Source: Rhizobium viscosum
GTDB lineage: Bacteria; Pseudomonadota; Alphaproteobacteria; Rhizobiales; Rhizobiaceae
Assembly: GCF_014873945.1 (NCBI RefSeq)
Contig: NZ_JADBEC010000002.1
Location: 1,054,001 to 1,118,000 of the forward strand
Length of the DNA stretch: 64,000 nucleotides
Reading direction: 5' to 3'
The notes under the pieces are model-generated. The model was not told where the DNA came from. It did not search any database and was given only the letters and a program-made list of their open reading frames with translations. A program made the translations under genes and the position numbers. Position 1 is the stretch's first letter, and every line of letters starts with the position of its first letter. Shown piece after piece: positions 1-8,830 of this stretch.

Positions 1-17
1 TTGCGCTATAGTGGACG

Positions 18-2918
18 ATGACTCAGACACGCTGGGCAGAGACTTCCAGGACGGTTGTCATGTGGGATGAGAGCAATCCAGACACCGGCAAGAGCCTCTA
101 TTTCGGTCCGTTTCAATTAATCGCCTCCGAACGTTTGCTTGCTAAGAACGGCAAACAGGTTGCAATTGGCGGCCGTGCCCTCGATATCCTCATAGCTCTG
201 ACTCAGCGACCCGGCGAGATCTTGACGGGTGACGAGCTGACAAAGCTCGTCTGGAGGGGTCTAACGGTCGAAGACTCCAACCTCAGGGTTCACATCGCCT
301 CCCTCAGAAAGGCCTTGGCAGACGGCGAGGACGACACGCGCTACGTATTGAACGTCGCAGGGCGCGGATATACGTTCGCGGCACCAATTCGTCGGGAACC
401 GGTCACGCCTGAGAGATCACCGACTGCTGAGACGAGCGAGCCACGTTCCCAGAGCCTTCCCCATGCATTGCCGTCCCTTTTTGGCCGAACAGAGACGGTG
501 AATGTCCTGTCGCTACTGGTTTTGTCACGCCGTTTTGTCACGGTCGTAGGACCAGGGGGCATCGGAAAAACCACCGTCGCTGTGGCAGTCGCTTATTCGC
601 TTCGCCAGGAATTCGAAGAGAGAGCGATTTACTTCGTTGATCTCACTCTCATTCAGGATGCCAAGCAGGTTCCAAATGCAGTCGCCTCAGCTCTCGGGTG
701 CTTTGTTCAAGGCCCCGAGGTAGAGCCGTTCATCCTGGCTTTTGTATCCGGGAAGAAGATCCTCGTTGTGTTAGATAATTGTGAGCATGTCATTTCGGCC
801 GCCGCAGCCCTTGCCGAGCGCCTTTTCCATGCTGCGCCATCGCTCCATTTATTGGCCACCAGTCGCGAGGCCTTGCGCGTAGACGGTGAGAACGTGCACT
901 TGCTTCTCCCTCTTGATACGCCGCGCGGCGAGGTTACAACGGCATCCCAGGCCCTTGGTTCTCCTGCTGTCAAACTTTTCATGGAGAAAGCCGCGTCTTC
1001 TGGGCATAGGTTAAGCCTTACCGATGCAGAAGCACCGACGGTCGCGAATATCTGCCGCCGCCTCGACGGCATTGCTCTGGCGATCGAGCTTGTGGCAAGC
1101 CGCGTCGGTACTTTCGGCATCCAAGGTACATTCGATCTCATGGGGAACGACGCCGAGCTCCAGCTCCAGGGGCGGCGCAATGCTGTGCCTCGTCATCAAA
1201 CGCTTCAGGGAATGCTCGACTGGAGCTACAATCTCCTGTCCAACATTGAGCAAGAAGTGCTGAGCAGGCTTTCGATTTTTGTCGGACAATTTACCTTCGA
1301 AGCTGCTATCGAAGTCGCTGGGTCCTCGGAAGACACAATCCGGACGACAAATGCCATTGCAAGCTTGGTAGACAAGTCGCTTGTTTGGATATCGCCCGCT
1401 GACGGCGTGATCACGTATCGACTTCTCGACACGACACGCGTTTATGCCGCCGCCAAACTTGCGGCCAGCGGCGAAACGCACGCGGTGGCGATGCGACACG
1501 CACAATATTTCGCCGACTTCTTGAAGATGCGTGAAACCGAGGATCTCGTTTCACATGGGCACAATGTCGAGGCCTACGCGCCGCACATCGGAAATATCCG
1601 CCAAGCGTTGGGGTGGTGTTTTTCCAGTTCCGGAAATGTCTGCATCGGCATTGAGCTCACGTCCCATGCCGCTCCCCTGTTCCTTGCATCTTTCCCGCTG
1701 CTCGCCGAATGCAGTAACTGGTGCAGCAAAGCGATGGCGACACTTCTGCCGAGCGATCGGGGCCAACGAAGAGAACTCTACCTGCAGAAAGCACTCGCGC
1801 TTTCATCGATGTACTTGTGGGATGACAGCGAAAAAGTCAAAGCAGCTCTCGAACGTGGCCTGGAACTCTCTGAAAAACTGGGCGAGGATCGACTTCAGCA
1901 TTACCTGCTTCTCGGCTTGAATGTCTTCTTTACCCGTCGTGGCGAGTTTGCGAGCGCCCTGGGCGTTGCAAAGCGTGCTGCAGCCCTGTCGGAAAAATTT
2001 GGGGGGGTGGCGGAGAACGCAATGAGCGAATGGGCCCTGGCAGCGTCCCACCACGTTGCGGGAAATCAATCCGCTGCTGTCATGCACGGTGAGCGCGGGT
2101 TTAGACTTGCTGTTAACACCGCCCCATCAGAATTTGTGTACTTTGGGTACGACTACCATGTCCGGGCGCTCGGCACATATGCTCGCTCGCTCTGGATCAG
2201 CGGCGCACAGACGAAGGGTATCGCAAAGGCACGTGAGGCGATCTCCCGCGTGATTGATTCATCGCACCCGGTGCTGTTTTGCGCGGTTCTCCTGGATTCC
2301 ATTCCGGTAATGCACTGGGGCGGCCAATCTGAAGAGGCGTTTTTGTTTTGCGAACAGGTTATTGCTCACGCCGTCAGATACTCACTCCATGCGCAAAAAG
2401 CTGTCGGCCTTGCGCTGCGTGGTGAGCTCATGATTGCGCGCGGTGAGGTCGAACCAGGCGTCAACATGCTACGCGATGCGCTGAAGACAATGGGCGATAA
2501 TCAATATCACGTGCAGACACTGGCGACACGGCGTGCGCTCGCCGAGGGCCTGAGACGGCTAGGAGATTACGACGAGGCGTTGTTCATGATCAACGACGCC
2601 CTAAACCAGGCCGATCAGGCAAGCACCACGCTTTGGCTACCGTCTCTACTGCACGCAAAAGGCGAAGTGCTGATGGCAATTTCGACACCTTCCGCCGAAG
2701 CAGAAGCTTGCCTCACCCGTTCCATCGAGATTGCTCGCCGGCAGAATGCTTTGAGCTGGGAACTAGGAGCAGCGACCTCGCTCGCTCGTATCTGGGCCCA
2801 GAAAGGAAAATCCGCTGAGGCAAAGTCTCTTATTCTAGCCGTGCATTCCCGGTTCAACGGCGACATTGAGGCTTGGGAAGTCAGCTCGGCACGCCAACTG
2901 CTCGACGAACTCCGGTAA
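18..2918 (+). CDS. Winged-helix / NB-ARC-type ATPase / TPR transcriptional regulator
   Basis: A 966-residue, three-part regulator. Residues about 28-125 form an OmpR/PhoB-type winged helix, ending in the characteristic GRGYTF strand. A P-loop ATPase follows, with Walker A GPGGIGKTT near residue 178, Walker B ILVVLDNCEH near 248 and a sensor-like LLATSREAL segment. The C-terminal half is helical and reads as TPR-like repeats. No receiver domain precedes the winged helix, so this is a one-component, ATP-dependent activator of the AfsR/MalT-like architecture rather than a response regulator. The start lies only 17 bases into the window; an in-frame ATG at 60 is an alternative. Its target is unknown. 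The neighbouring decarboxylase and hydrolase genes lie downstream on the same strand and are plausible candidates. Confidence 0.85.
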   Translation: MTQTRWAETSRTVVMWDESNPDTGKSLYFGPFQLIASERLLAKNGKQVAIGGRALDILIALTQRPGEILTGDELTKLVWRGLTVEDSNLRVHIASLRKALADGEDDTRYVLNVAGRGYTFAAPIRREPVTPERSPTAETSEPRSQSLPHALPSLFGRTETVNVLSLLVLSRRFVTVVGPGGIGKTTVAVAVAYSLRQEFEERAIYFVDLTLIQDAKQVPNAVASALGCFVQGPEVEPFILAFVSGKKILVVLDNCEHVISAAAALAERLFHAAPSLHLLATSREALRVDGENVHLLLPLDTPRGEVTTASQALGSPAVKLFMEKAASSGHRLSLTDAEAPTVANICRRLDGIALAIELVASRVGTFGIQGTFDLMGNDAELQLQGRRNAVPRHQTLQGMLDWSYNLLSNIEQEVLSRLSIFVGQFTFEAAIEVAGSSEDTIRTTNAIASLVDKSLVWISPADGVITYRLLDTTRVYAAAKLAASGETHAVAMRHAQYFADFLKMRETEDLVSHGHNVEAYAPHIGNIRQALGWCFSSSGNVCIGIELTSHAAPLFLASFPLLAECSNWCSKAMATLLPSDRGQRRELYLQKALALSSMYLWDDSEKVKAALERGLELSEKLGEDRLQHYLLLGLNVFFTRRGEFASALGVAKRAAALSEKFGGVAENAMSEWALAASHHVAGNQSAAVMHGERGFRLAVNTAPSEFVYFGYDYHVRALGTYARSLWISGAQTKGIAKAREAISRVIDSSHPVLFCAVLLDSIPVMHWGGQSEEAFLFCEQVIAHAVRYSLHAQKAVGLALRGELMIARGEVEPGVNMLRDALKTMGDNQYHVQTLATRRALAEGLRRLGDYDEALFMINDALNQADQASTTLWLPSLLHAKGEVLMAISTPSAEAEACLTRSIEIARRQNALSWELGAATSLARIWAQKGKSAEAKSLILAVHSRFNGDIEAWEVSSARQLLDELR

Positions 2919-3007
2919 CATCCGTGCGCCCTCGATCTGGGATCGCTTCGCCGCGGCGCTTCGTACCTTCACAACGATTCACAAATCTAAACTCGTATTT
3001 CCCGGTA

Positions 3008-3015
3008 TAGGTGTG
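3008..3015 (+). promoter_or_regulatory. TAGGTGTG half-site upstream of the decarboxylase gene
   Basis: The 8-mer TAGGTGTG lies about 60 bases upstream of the decarboxylase start. It recurs at 4062-4069, inside a perfect palindrome, and inverted at 12936-12943. The function is inferred only from its recurrence in non-coding DNA. Confidence 0.25.
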
Positions 3016-3077
3016 TTCCATGCGAGAGAACGGGAGAGTTCGTGCTTCCGACCGGCCACTTGATGGAGGCGCGACGA

Positions 3078-3878
3078 ATGCTCTCGGGATATGCAGTTCC
3101 GCTTACGCCGGACGGTAAGTCCTCACTGACCCCGCCGCCACCTTGGCACTATTCCGGCGATTGCATCGCCGTCGAATACTGGGCGGATCCCGCCGCTGTC
3201 GCGGCCCTACTTCCTATAGGTCTGACGCCCGACGAAGAATCGGAGGGGCGCACGTTCTTCTGGTTTCTCGACTGGCAGTTCACAGGTTCGAACGACGAGC
3301 ACACGGACCCAGCCCGCTACCAGTACCGCGAGGCGTTCATCCTGGTGGAAGCACGTCTCGAAGGCCGTCCAGTCAATTTTTGTCCTTTCATCTTTGTCGA
3401 CAACGATGCAGCGATCGCACGCGGCTGGATACAGGGTTATCCCAAGAAACTTGGCAGCATCTATCAAACAAGGAGCTTTTCTGCGCCGAGTGCCGCCGCC
3501 TGCCCCCTTGAACCTGGAAGCCGCTTTGGCGCGAGTGTTTCATCTCATGGCGAGCGACTGGCAACAGCCCGCATCGAGCTTCGGGAAAAGGTGACGGATC
3601 CGGCAAAGGTATTCAACCGGCCGACCACGATACGGAGATATTTCCCATCGCTGAGCGGCAGCCAGCAGGGCAAGCCCGCGGTCGATGAATTGACGCTGTC
3701 GCTGATGGACAATCTTACGTTTTCGGATTTCTGGACAGGCTCCGCGGAACTCTCGATACCCTATGTCGAGGGCGAAGATATGGATGCCCTGGCACCGCGA
3801 GAGGTGGGGCGAGGGTTTCGCTTCGGCATGTCGTACTCGGTCTCCGACCTTCCCGTACTCAAGAACTATCTGGCCTAG
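3078..3878 (+). CDS. Acetoacetate decarboxylase family protein
   Basis: The protein has 266 residues and matches the acetoacetate decarboxylase (ADC) fold family. It contains the GYPKKLG segment, in which one of the paired lysines forms the Schiff base in true ADC. The preceding NFCPF and DNDAAIARGW stretches are also family-like. The start at 3078 is chosen because GGAGG at 3065-3069 sits eight bases upstream; in-frame starts at 3042 and 3063 lack this spacing. Many family members are not acetoacetate decarboxylases but act on other beta-keto or related acids, so the substrate is open. It stands alone between the big regulator and the secreted hydrolase, upstream of the malonate decarboxylase operon. 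A link with that pathway is possible but not shown. Confidence 0.8.
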   Translation: MLSGYAVPLTPDGKSSLTPPPPWHYSGDCIAVEYWADPAAVAALLPIGLTPDEESEGRTFFWFLDWQFTGSNDEHTDPARYQYREAFILVEARLEGRPVNFCPFIFVDNDAAIARGWIQGYPKKLGSIYQTRSFSAPSAAACPLEPGSRFGASVSSHGERLATARIELREKVTDPAKVFNRPTTIRRYFPSLSGSQQGKPAVDELTLSLMDNLTFSDFWTGSAELSIPYVEGEDMDALAPREVGRGFRFGMSYSVSDLPVLKNYLA

Positions 3879-4294
3879 AGGGCGTGCCTCACCTGCCGAT
3901 TGTGTCGTGCGACCATGTTGTCGCACATCACCTGGCGAATTCGTGCACACAAGCGGAAAAGCCGCGCCGATGGATGCCTGGTCCGAACGCCGATTCCCAC
4001 TGCCGAAAGGCTATGTCTGCCCCTTGTCCTTTGCATGCATTGGTCGTGCCCGTCCTACACCTAGGTGTGATTCTCGAAGGGAAACATCGAAGCTAGTTTT
4101 CGTCCGGAGAAAAGAACTTACCCAATCACATGCCCAGGTCACGACCACGAAGCCGCGCAGTTTGATGCCGTCGTTGGTGACTGCGGCAGACAGTGATCGG
4201 AGTTAACAGAATTCCAGTTCAGTCGCATGACTTACTTTTGTGCTCGCAAGATGCCGACCCTTGTCTCAATGCAACCACACAGGAAGCCATAGCC
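3879..4294. other. Intergenic region with no recognisable gene
   Basis: These 416 bases lie between the decarboxylase-family gene and the secreted hydrolase. Short open frames here have no recognisable domains or convincing ribosome sites. The only structure I see is the palindrome at 4057-4068. Confidence 0.5.
4057..4068. promoter_or_regulatory. Perfect 12-bp palindrome ACACCTAGGTGT, candidate operator
   Basis: The sequence ACACCTAGGTGT is a perfect inverted repeat about 227 bases upstream of the hydrolase start. A near-copy, ACACCTAAGTGT, occurs at 12937-12948, and the half-site TAGGTGTG occurs at 3008-3015. Palindromic form and repetition in intergenic DNA suggest a regulator site; which protein binds is unknown. 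Confidence 0.35.
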
Positions 4295-5089
4295 ATGAAA
4301 CAGCTCAAGACTTATGTCACCCTCGCAGCCACCCTTCCCTTGATCGCACTGGCGGCGCCCGCAAGCGCTGAACCGATCAAGAATATCGTTCTGGTTCACG
4401 GCGCCTGGGTGGATGGCTCTGGCTGGAAACCCGTCTACGAAATCCTGACCAAAGAGGGTTTCAACGTCACGATGGCCCAGGAACCCGAAACGTCCTTCGC
4501 GGACGACGTGGCCGCGACCAAGCGCGTTCTCGACCTTCAGAACGGCCCGACGCTTCTTGTCGGTCACAGCTACGGCGGCTCGATCATCACCGAGGCGGGC
4601 GTCCACCCGAACGTGACAGCCCTGGTCTACGTTGCTGCACACGCACCCGATGTCGGCGAAGACGAAGGCACTCTTGGAAAGAAAACACCAAGCGTCCTGG
4701 CGAAGACCGAAGGCGCAATCAAGAAGACGCCTGACGGCTACACGTACCTGAACCCGGTCGACTTCCCGAAGCTCTTCGCTCCGGACATGCCGAAAGGGCA
4801 GGCGGAATTCGAGGCACGGTCGCAGGTGCTTGCGGCAGCCGAAGTGTTCACCACCCCGTTGACTGCAGCGGCGTGGAAAACGAAGCCGAGTTGGGCAATC
4901 GTCGCGGGCAATGACCAGATCATCAACCCGGATCTGGAGCGCTGGTACTACGAAAGAGCGAAGAGCCGCACGATCGAGATCAAGGGAGCAAGCCACTCCG
5001 TATACGAATCCCATCCCCGGCAAGTGGCAGACGTGATCATCCGAGCTGCCCGCGAGGCAGAGCAAGAGGCCTCGACCGCCAAGAAGTAA
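4295..5089 (+). CDS. Secreted alpha/beta hydrolase
   Basis: This is a 264-residue alpha/beta-hydrolase of the esterase/hydroxynitrile-lyase-like type. An N-terminal signal peptide has a Lys start, a hydrophobic core and an ASA cleavage box near residue 22, and predicts export to the periplasm. The oxyanion motif VHGAWVDG, nucleophile elbow GHSYGG, an Asp in AGNDQI and a His in GASHSVYESHP give a complete Ser-Asp-His triad. The start at 4295 is preferred over the longer frame from 4193 because it begins the signal peptide exactly. The substrate is unknown. The mdc operon begins 123 bases downstream on the same strand. Confidence 0.85.
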   Translation: MKQLKTYVTLAATLPLIALAAPASAEPIKNIVLVHGAWVDGSGWKPVYEILTKEGFNVTMAQEPETSFADDVAATKRVLDLQNGPTLLVGHSYGGSIITEAGVHPNVTALVYVAAHAPDVGEDEGTLGKKTPSVLAKTEGAIKKTPDGYTYLNPVDFPKLFAPDMPKGQAEFEARSQVLAAAEVFTTPLTAAAWKTKPSWAIVAGNDQIINPDLERWYYERAKSRTIEIKGASHSVYESHPRQVADVIIRAAREAEQEASTAKK

Positions 5090-5212
5090 CGGGCCTTGCA
5101 ATATAGCCGCAACCGCTCGCCCACAGATGCGGAGACATTCCTCCGGATGCAGATCCCAATCGGTCAAATCGAAACCACGCGGTTGTCGACCAACTGAGAA
5201 GCAGGAGCCCAG

Positions 5213-6862
5213 ATGACGATGAACTGGCAACGACACCGCGAAGAGCACCTTGCCCGCATCAAGGCGGGAAGTGCTGTGGCGAATGGAAAGATCGTCGAGG
5301 CACGGGACGCGACCCGGCTGTTGGAGGCGGTGGTCCGTCCCGGCGATCGCGTGTGCCTTGAGGGTGACAATCAGAAGCAGGCTGATTTGCTCAGCAGCGC
5401 GTTGCTGGCCGTCGACCGAACAAAGGTCAACAACCTTCACATGGTACAGTCCGGCGTGGTTCTTCCCAGCCATCTCGATCTGTTCGACCACGGCATCGCC
5501 AAGCGGCTCGATTACGCCTACTCAGGTCCCCAATCGGCCCGCATTGCGACAATGCTGTTCGGCGGCAAGATCGAACTGGGCGCGGTTCATACCTATCTCG
5601 AGCTTTTTGCCAGGTATTTTATCGATCTCACGCCCAATGTCGCGTTGATCGCCGCAGTCAGCGCTGATCGCGACGGCAACCTTTATACGGGACCGAACAC
5701 GGAAGACACGCCTACCGTCGTCGAAGCGACCGCGTTCAAGGACGGGGTTGTAGTCGCCCAGGTCAACGAAATTGTCGATCGGATTCCCCGTGTCGATATC
5801 CCCGGAGATCGCATTGATTTCGTCGTCGAAGCCGACAAGCCGTTTTTTGTGGAACCGCTGTTCACGCGCGATCCAGGCGCCATCACGGAAACGCAGATCC
5901 TTACGGCCATGATGGCCATTAAAGGGATCTATGCTCCATACGGCGTGAAACGTCTCAATCACGGGATCGGATTCAGTACCGCAGCGATCGAACTCCTTCT
6001 TCCCACGTTCGCAGACAAGCTCGGACTTAAGGGCAAGATCGCATCCCACTTTGCTTTGAACCCCCATCCCGCGTTGATTCCGGCAATTGAATCAGGCTGG
6101 GTCCAACAGATCCACTCGTTCGGTTCGGAAGTAGGGATGGAGGACTACATCCGCGCCCGACCCGACGTCTACTTCACCGGAGCGGATGGTTCCCTGCGTT
6201 CGAACAGGGCTTTTAGCCAGGTAGCCGGTCTCTACGCCTGCGATATGTTCATCGGCTCGACGCTTCAGATCGATCTCGACGGCAACTCATCCACGATTAC
6301 GACCCAACGTATCGCAGGCTTCGGCGGTGCGCCGAACATGGGCTCCGACCCGCGAGGTCGCCGTCATCCGAGCGAGCCATGGCTCCAAGCTGGCAAGGAA
6401 GCGGATCCCGACGGACCTGCACCATTGCGCCGCGGTCGCAAGCTCGTCGTTCAGATCGGTGAAACGTTTGGAGAAAAAAACGTCCCTCTCTTCGTCGAGA
6501 AGCTGGACGCGTTAGCCCTCGCTGAAAAACTCAAGCTCGATCTGGCTCCAGTCATGATCTACGGCGATGACGTGACTCATATTGTTACAGAGGAAGGCAT
6601 CGCAAACCTCCTCTTATGCCGGGATGGCCGGGAGCGTGAACAGGCCATCCGCGGAGTGGCGGGCTATACCGACGTTGGCCGCGCGCGCGACAAGAAGATG
6701 GTCCAGCACCTGAGGGAGCGAGGCGTGATCCGACGCCCGGAAGATCTCGGCATCGACCTTCTCGACGTGGATCGAAATCTCCTGGCAGCTCGCTCCATCA
6801 AGGATCTCGTCCGATGGTCGGGCGGTCTTTATTCCCCTCCCTCGAAGTTTCGCAACTGGTGA
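5213..6862 (+). CDS. mdcA: Malonate decarboxylase alpha subunit (malonate:ACP transferase)
   Basis: The 549-residue alpha subunit of biotin-independent malonate decarboxylase. It swaps the acetyl group on the carrier protein for malonate, giving malonyl-ACP and acetate. Length and the overall CoA-transferase-like sequence fit MdcA. The start at 5213 follows GGAGCCC. It heads an operon in the order A-C-D-E-G-B-F-H, with mdcC only 12 bases downstream. The gene order matches the A-C-D-E-G-B-H series of Acinetobacter-type clusters, with one extra transporter gene. Confidence 0.95.
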   Translation: MTMNWQRHREEHLARIKAGSAVANGKIVEARDATRLLEAVVRPGDRVCLEGDNQKQADLLSSALLAVDRTKVNNLHMVQSGVVLPSHLDLFDHGIAKRLDYAYSGPQSARIATMLFGGKIELGAVHTYLELFARYFIDLTPNVALIAAVSADRDGNLYTGPNTEDTPTVVEATAFKDGVVVAQVNEIVDRIPRVDIPGDRIDFVVEADKPFFVEPLFTRDPGAITETQILTAMMAIKGIYAPYGVKRLNHGIGFSTAAIELLLPTFADKLGLKGKIASHFALNPHPALIPAIESGWVQQIHSFGSEVGMEDYIRARPDVYFTGADGSLRSNRAFSQVAGLYACDMFIGSTLQIDLDGNSSTITTQRIAGFGGAPNMGSDPRGRRHPSEPWLQAGKEADPDGPAPLRRGRKLVVQIGETFGEKNVPLFVEKLDALALAEKLKLDLAPVMIYGDDVTHIVTEEGIANLLLCRDGREREQAIRGVAGYTDVGRARDKKMVQHLRERGVIRRPEDLGIDLLDVDRNLLAARSIKDLVRWSGGLYSPPSKFRNW

Positions 6863-6874
6863 AAGGAGCAAGTG

Positions 6875-7189
6875 ATGGAAGATCTTACCTTTCACCATAA
6901 GACCAACAGGCGGGCTTCCGGCGACAGAAGACTAGCAATCGTTGGTGTGGTGGCCTCCGGAAATCTCGAAGTCCTCGCGGAGCGCGTCCTTCCCGACAAC
7001 CACTGTCAGGTCGAAATCAGAACGGCAGCCGAAGGGTTCAGAGAAGTCTGGACCGCTGTCATCGATGACTTTGTCGAGCGATACGCACCCGGTGGGCTCA
7101 AGTTGTCCATCAACGATGGGGGTGCACGACCGGATACGGTGATGCTGCGGTTGGCGCAGGCGGTCAGCGTGATGGAGGAACAACAATGA
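6875..7189 (+). CDS. mdcC: Malonate decarboxylase acyl carrier protein (delta subunit)
   Basis: A small carrier protein of 104 residues that holds the acyl group on a 2'-(5''-phosphoribosyl)-3'-dephospho-CoA arm. The motif VVASGNLEVL contains the serine that takes the arm in this family. ATG at 6875 is preferred to the overlapping GTG at 6872 because AAAGGAG lies at the right distance. Its stop overlaps the mdcD start by four bases (ATGA), so the two are translationally coupled. Confidence 0.93.
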   Translation: MEDLTFHHKTNRRASGDRRLAIVGVVASGNLEVLAERVLPDNHCQVEIRTAAEGFREVWTAVIDDFVERYAPGGLKLSINDGGARPDTVMLRLAQAVSVMEEQQ

Positions 7190-8124
7190 GCTCTGCAGAA
7201 AAAGCGCGGCCTGCAAAGCCGCACGAGATGTCTTCGAGCTGGTACGAGGCTTCGGCGCGCCAGCGTGTCGACTTTGTGCTGGACGCAGGAAGCTTCCAGG
7301 AATTCCTCGGACCGGAAATGCGGGAGGTCAGCCCCCACCTTCGCGTCTTCGATCTCCCCGAGCAATTCGACGACGGAATAATCATCGGACGTGGCTTGCT
7401 CGCAGGCTCGCCTGTGTTCATCGCGGCGCAGGAAGGCCGTTTCATGGGCGGCGCGTTCGGCGAGGTCCATGGCGCCAAACTGACAGGCCTCTTGCGCGCT
7501 GCGCGGGATGCGAAGTCGATACCCTTGTTGATCCTTTTCGATACTGGCGGCGTGCGGCTTCAGGAAGCAAATGCCGGAGAGCTGGCGATTGCCGAAATCA
7601 TGCGGGCCGTTGTCGAAGCCAGAACTGCCGGCGTGAAGATCATCGGACTTATCGGCGGCCGCGCGGGCTGCTACGGCGGAGGCGGTTTGACAGCCGGCTG
7701 CTGCTCCGCTCTCGTCGTGTCCGAACAAGGACGCATTGCCGTTTCCGGCCCGGAAGTCATCGAGACGAACCGAGGGATCGAAGAGTTCGATTCCCGCGAC
7801 CGCGCTTTGGTGTGGCGAACGATGGGCGGAAAACACAGACATCTGATCGGCGCAGCCGATGTCTTTGTGGACGACACGGCAAAAGCGTTTCGAGACGCGG
7901 CGTTAGCACTTGTACAAACCGTTGCGGCTCTCACCCTCGAGACCCTTTTGAACGAACAGGTTCGCCTCGAGAAGCGCTTGCAAAGCTTCGGCGCGTCTGG
8001 CGACGCGCTCGATATCTGGAAGGCGATCGGTGTGCCCGAGGCCGCTTCGGTGCCGGGAATGCCAACCGAAAAATTCGTATCCCTCGCCGACAAACTGCGG
8101 AGCACCCATCATGACGCTCGATGA
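7186..8124 (+). CDS. mdcD: Malonate decarboxylase beta subunit
   Basis: The 312-residue carboxyltransferase-like subunit that, with MdcE, decarboxylates malonyl-ACP to regenerate acetyl-ACP. The crotonase-type segments FDTGGVRLQEANAGE and GLIGGRAGCYGGGG, which build the oxyanion hole, are visible, followed by GRIAVSGPEVIE. It starts in the ATGA overlap with mdcC and ends 14 bases inside mdcE. Confidence 0.95.
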   Translation: MSSAEKARPAKPHEMSSSWYEASARQRVDFVLDAGSFQEFLGPEMREVSPHLRVFDLPEQFDDGIIIGRGLLAGSPVFIAAQEGRFMGGAFGEVHGAKLTGLLRAARDAKSIPLLILFDTGGVRLQEANAGELAIAEIMRAVVEARTAGVKIIGLIGGRAGCYGGGGLTAGCCSALVVSEQGRIAVSGPEVIETNRGIEEFDSRDRALVWRTMGGKHRHLIGAADVFVDDTAKAFRDAALALVQTVAALTLETLLNEQVRLEKRLQSFGASGDALDIWKAIGVPEAASVPGMPTEKFVSLADKLRSTHHDAR

Positions 8125-8830
8125 AATCTTGGCCTCGCTTTTTCCCGACGGCTGCAAGGTGGAGAACGACAACGGTATCCTTACCGGATACGGCTCGCTC
8201 CAAGCCGGAGGCCAAGGCATGGTGATCGGCGTTTCGGACCGGACGGCATTGGGCGTAGACGAGGCGATCCGTCTTTCAAGCTTCGTGCTCGGCGCCCTGA
8301 AAACGGGAAGCGGCCCGATCCTTGTTATCGTTGACAGCGACAGCCAGCGGATGAGCAAGCGCGACGAGCTGCTGGGCTTGAATGAATTCCTGGCGCACCT
8401 CGCCAAATGCCTGACTTATGCCGATATGCACGGTCGGCCGACCATTGGCATCCTCTACGGCCATTCGGCGGCCGGGGCGTTCCTGGCGACGGCATTGGCA
8501 ACACGGGTTTTGGTCGGGTTACCCGGTGCGTCTCCGGCGGTGATGGACCTGCCTTCGATGTCGAAGGTAACGAAGCTTTCTGTCGAGGTTCTCGAAGAAA
8601 AAGCGAAATCAACGCCCGTTTTCGCGCCCGGCCTCGAAAACCTGGCGCAGACAGGGGCGGTTCACCGAATATGGAGTGCGACCAGCTCTCTTGCGGCTCA
8701 GCTCGACGCGCTGTTGGCCGACCTGCCTGACACTCGTGATATTCGCGATTCATTGGGCAAGGAACGCAAGGGCCGGATAAAAGCTGCCGAAATTGCGGAG
8801 CGGGTTCATGCGCTCGCACTCGCGCCGTAA
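8111..8830 (+). CDS. mdcE: Malonate decarboxylase gamma subunit
   Basis: The 239-residue partner of MdcD. The segment GILYGHSAAGAFLATA is the crotonase-like oxyanion region, and GSGPILVIVDSDSQ is typical of MdcE. ATG at 8111 (MTLDEIL) overlaps the end of mdcD. A longer in-frame start at 8030 would run 27 residues into mdcD coding sequence and has no family support. The gene ends inside the start region of mdcG. Confidence 0.93.
   Translation: MTLDEILASLFPDGCKVENDNGILTGYGSLQAGGQGMVIGVSDRTALGVDEAIRLSSFVLGALKTGSGPILVIVDSDSQRMSKRDELLGLNEFLAHLAKCLTYADMHGRPTIGILYGHSAAGAFLATALATRVLVGLPGASPAVMDLPSMSKVTKLSVEVLEEKAKSTPVFAPGLENLAQTGAVHRIWSATSSLAAQLDALLADLPDTRDIRDSLGKERKGRIKAAEIAERVHALALAP

Noticed and set aside
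4232..5491. 419-codon open frame on the minus strand
   Set aside because: It lies opposite the secreted hydrolase and the start of mdcA, both well supported, and its product is Cys/Arg-rich without domains.
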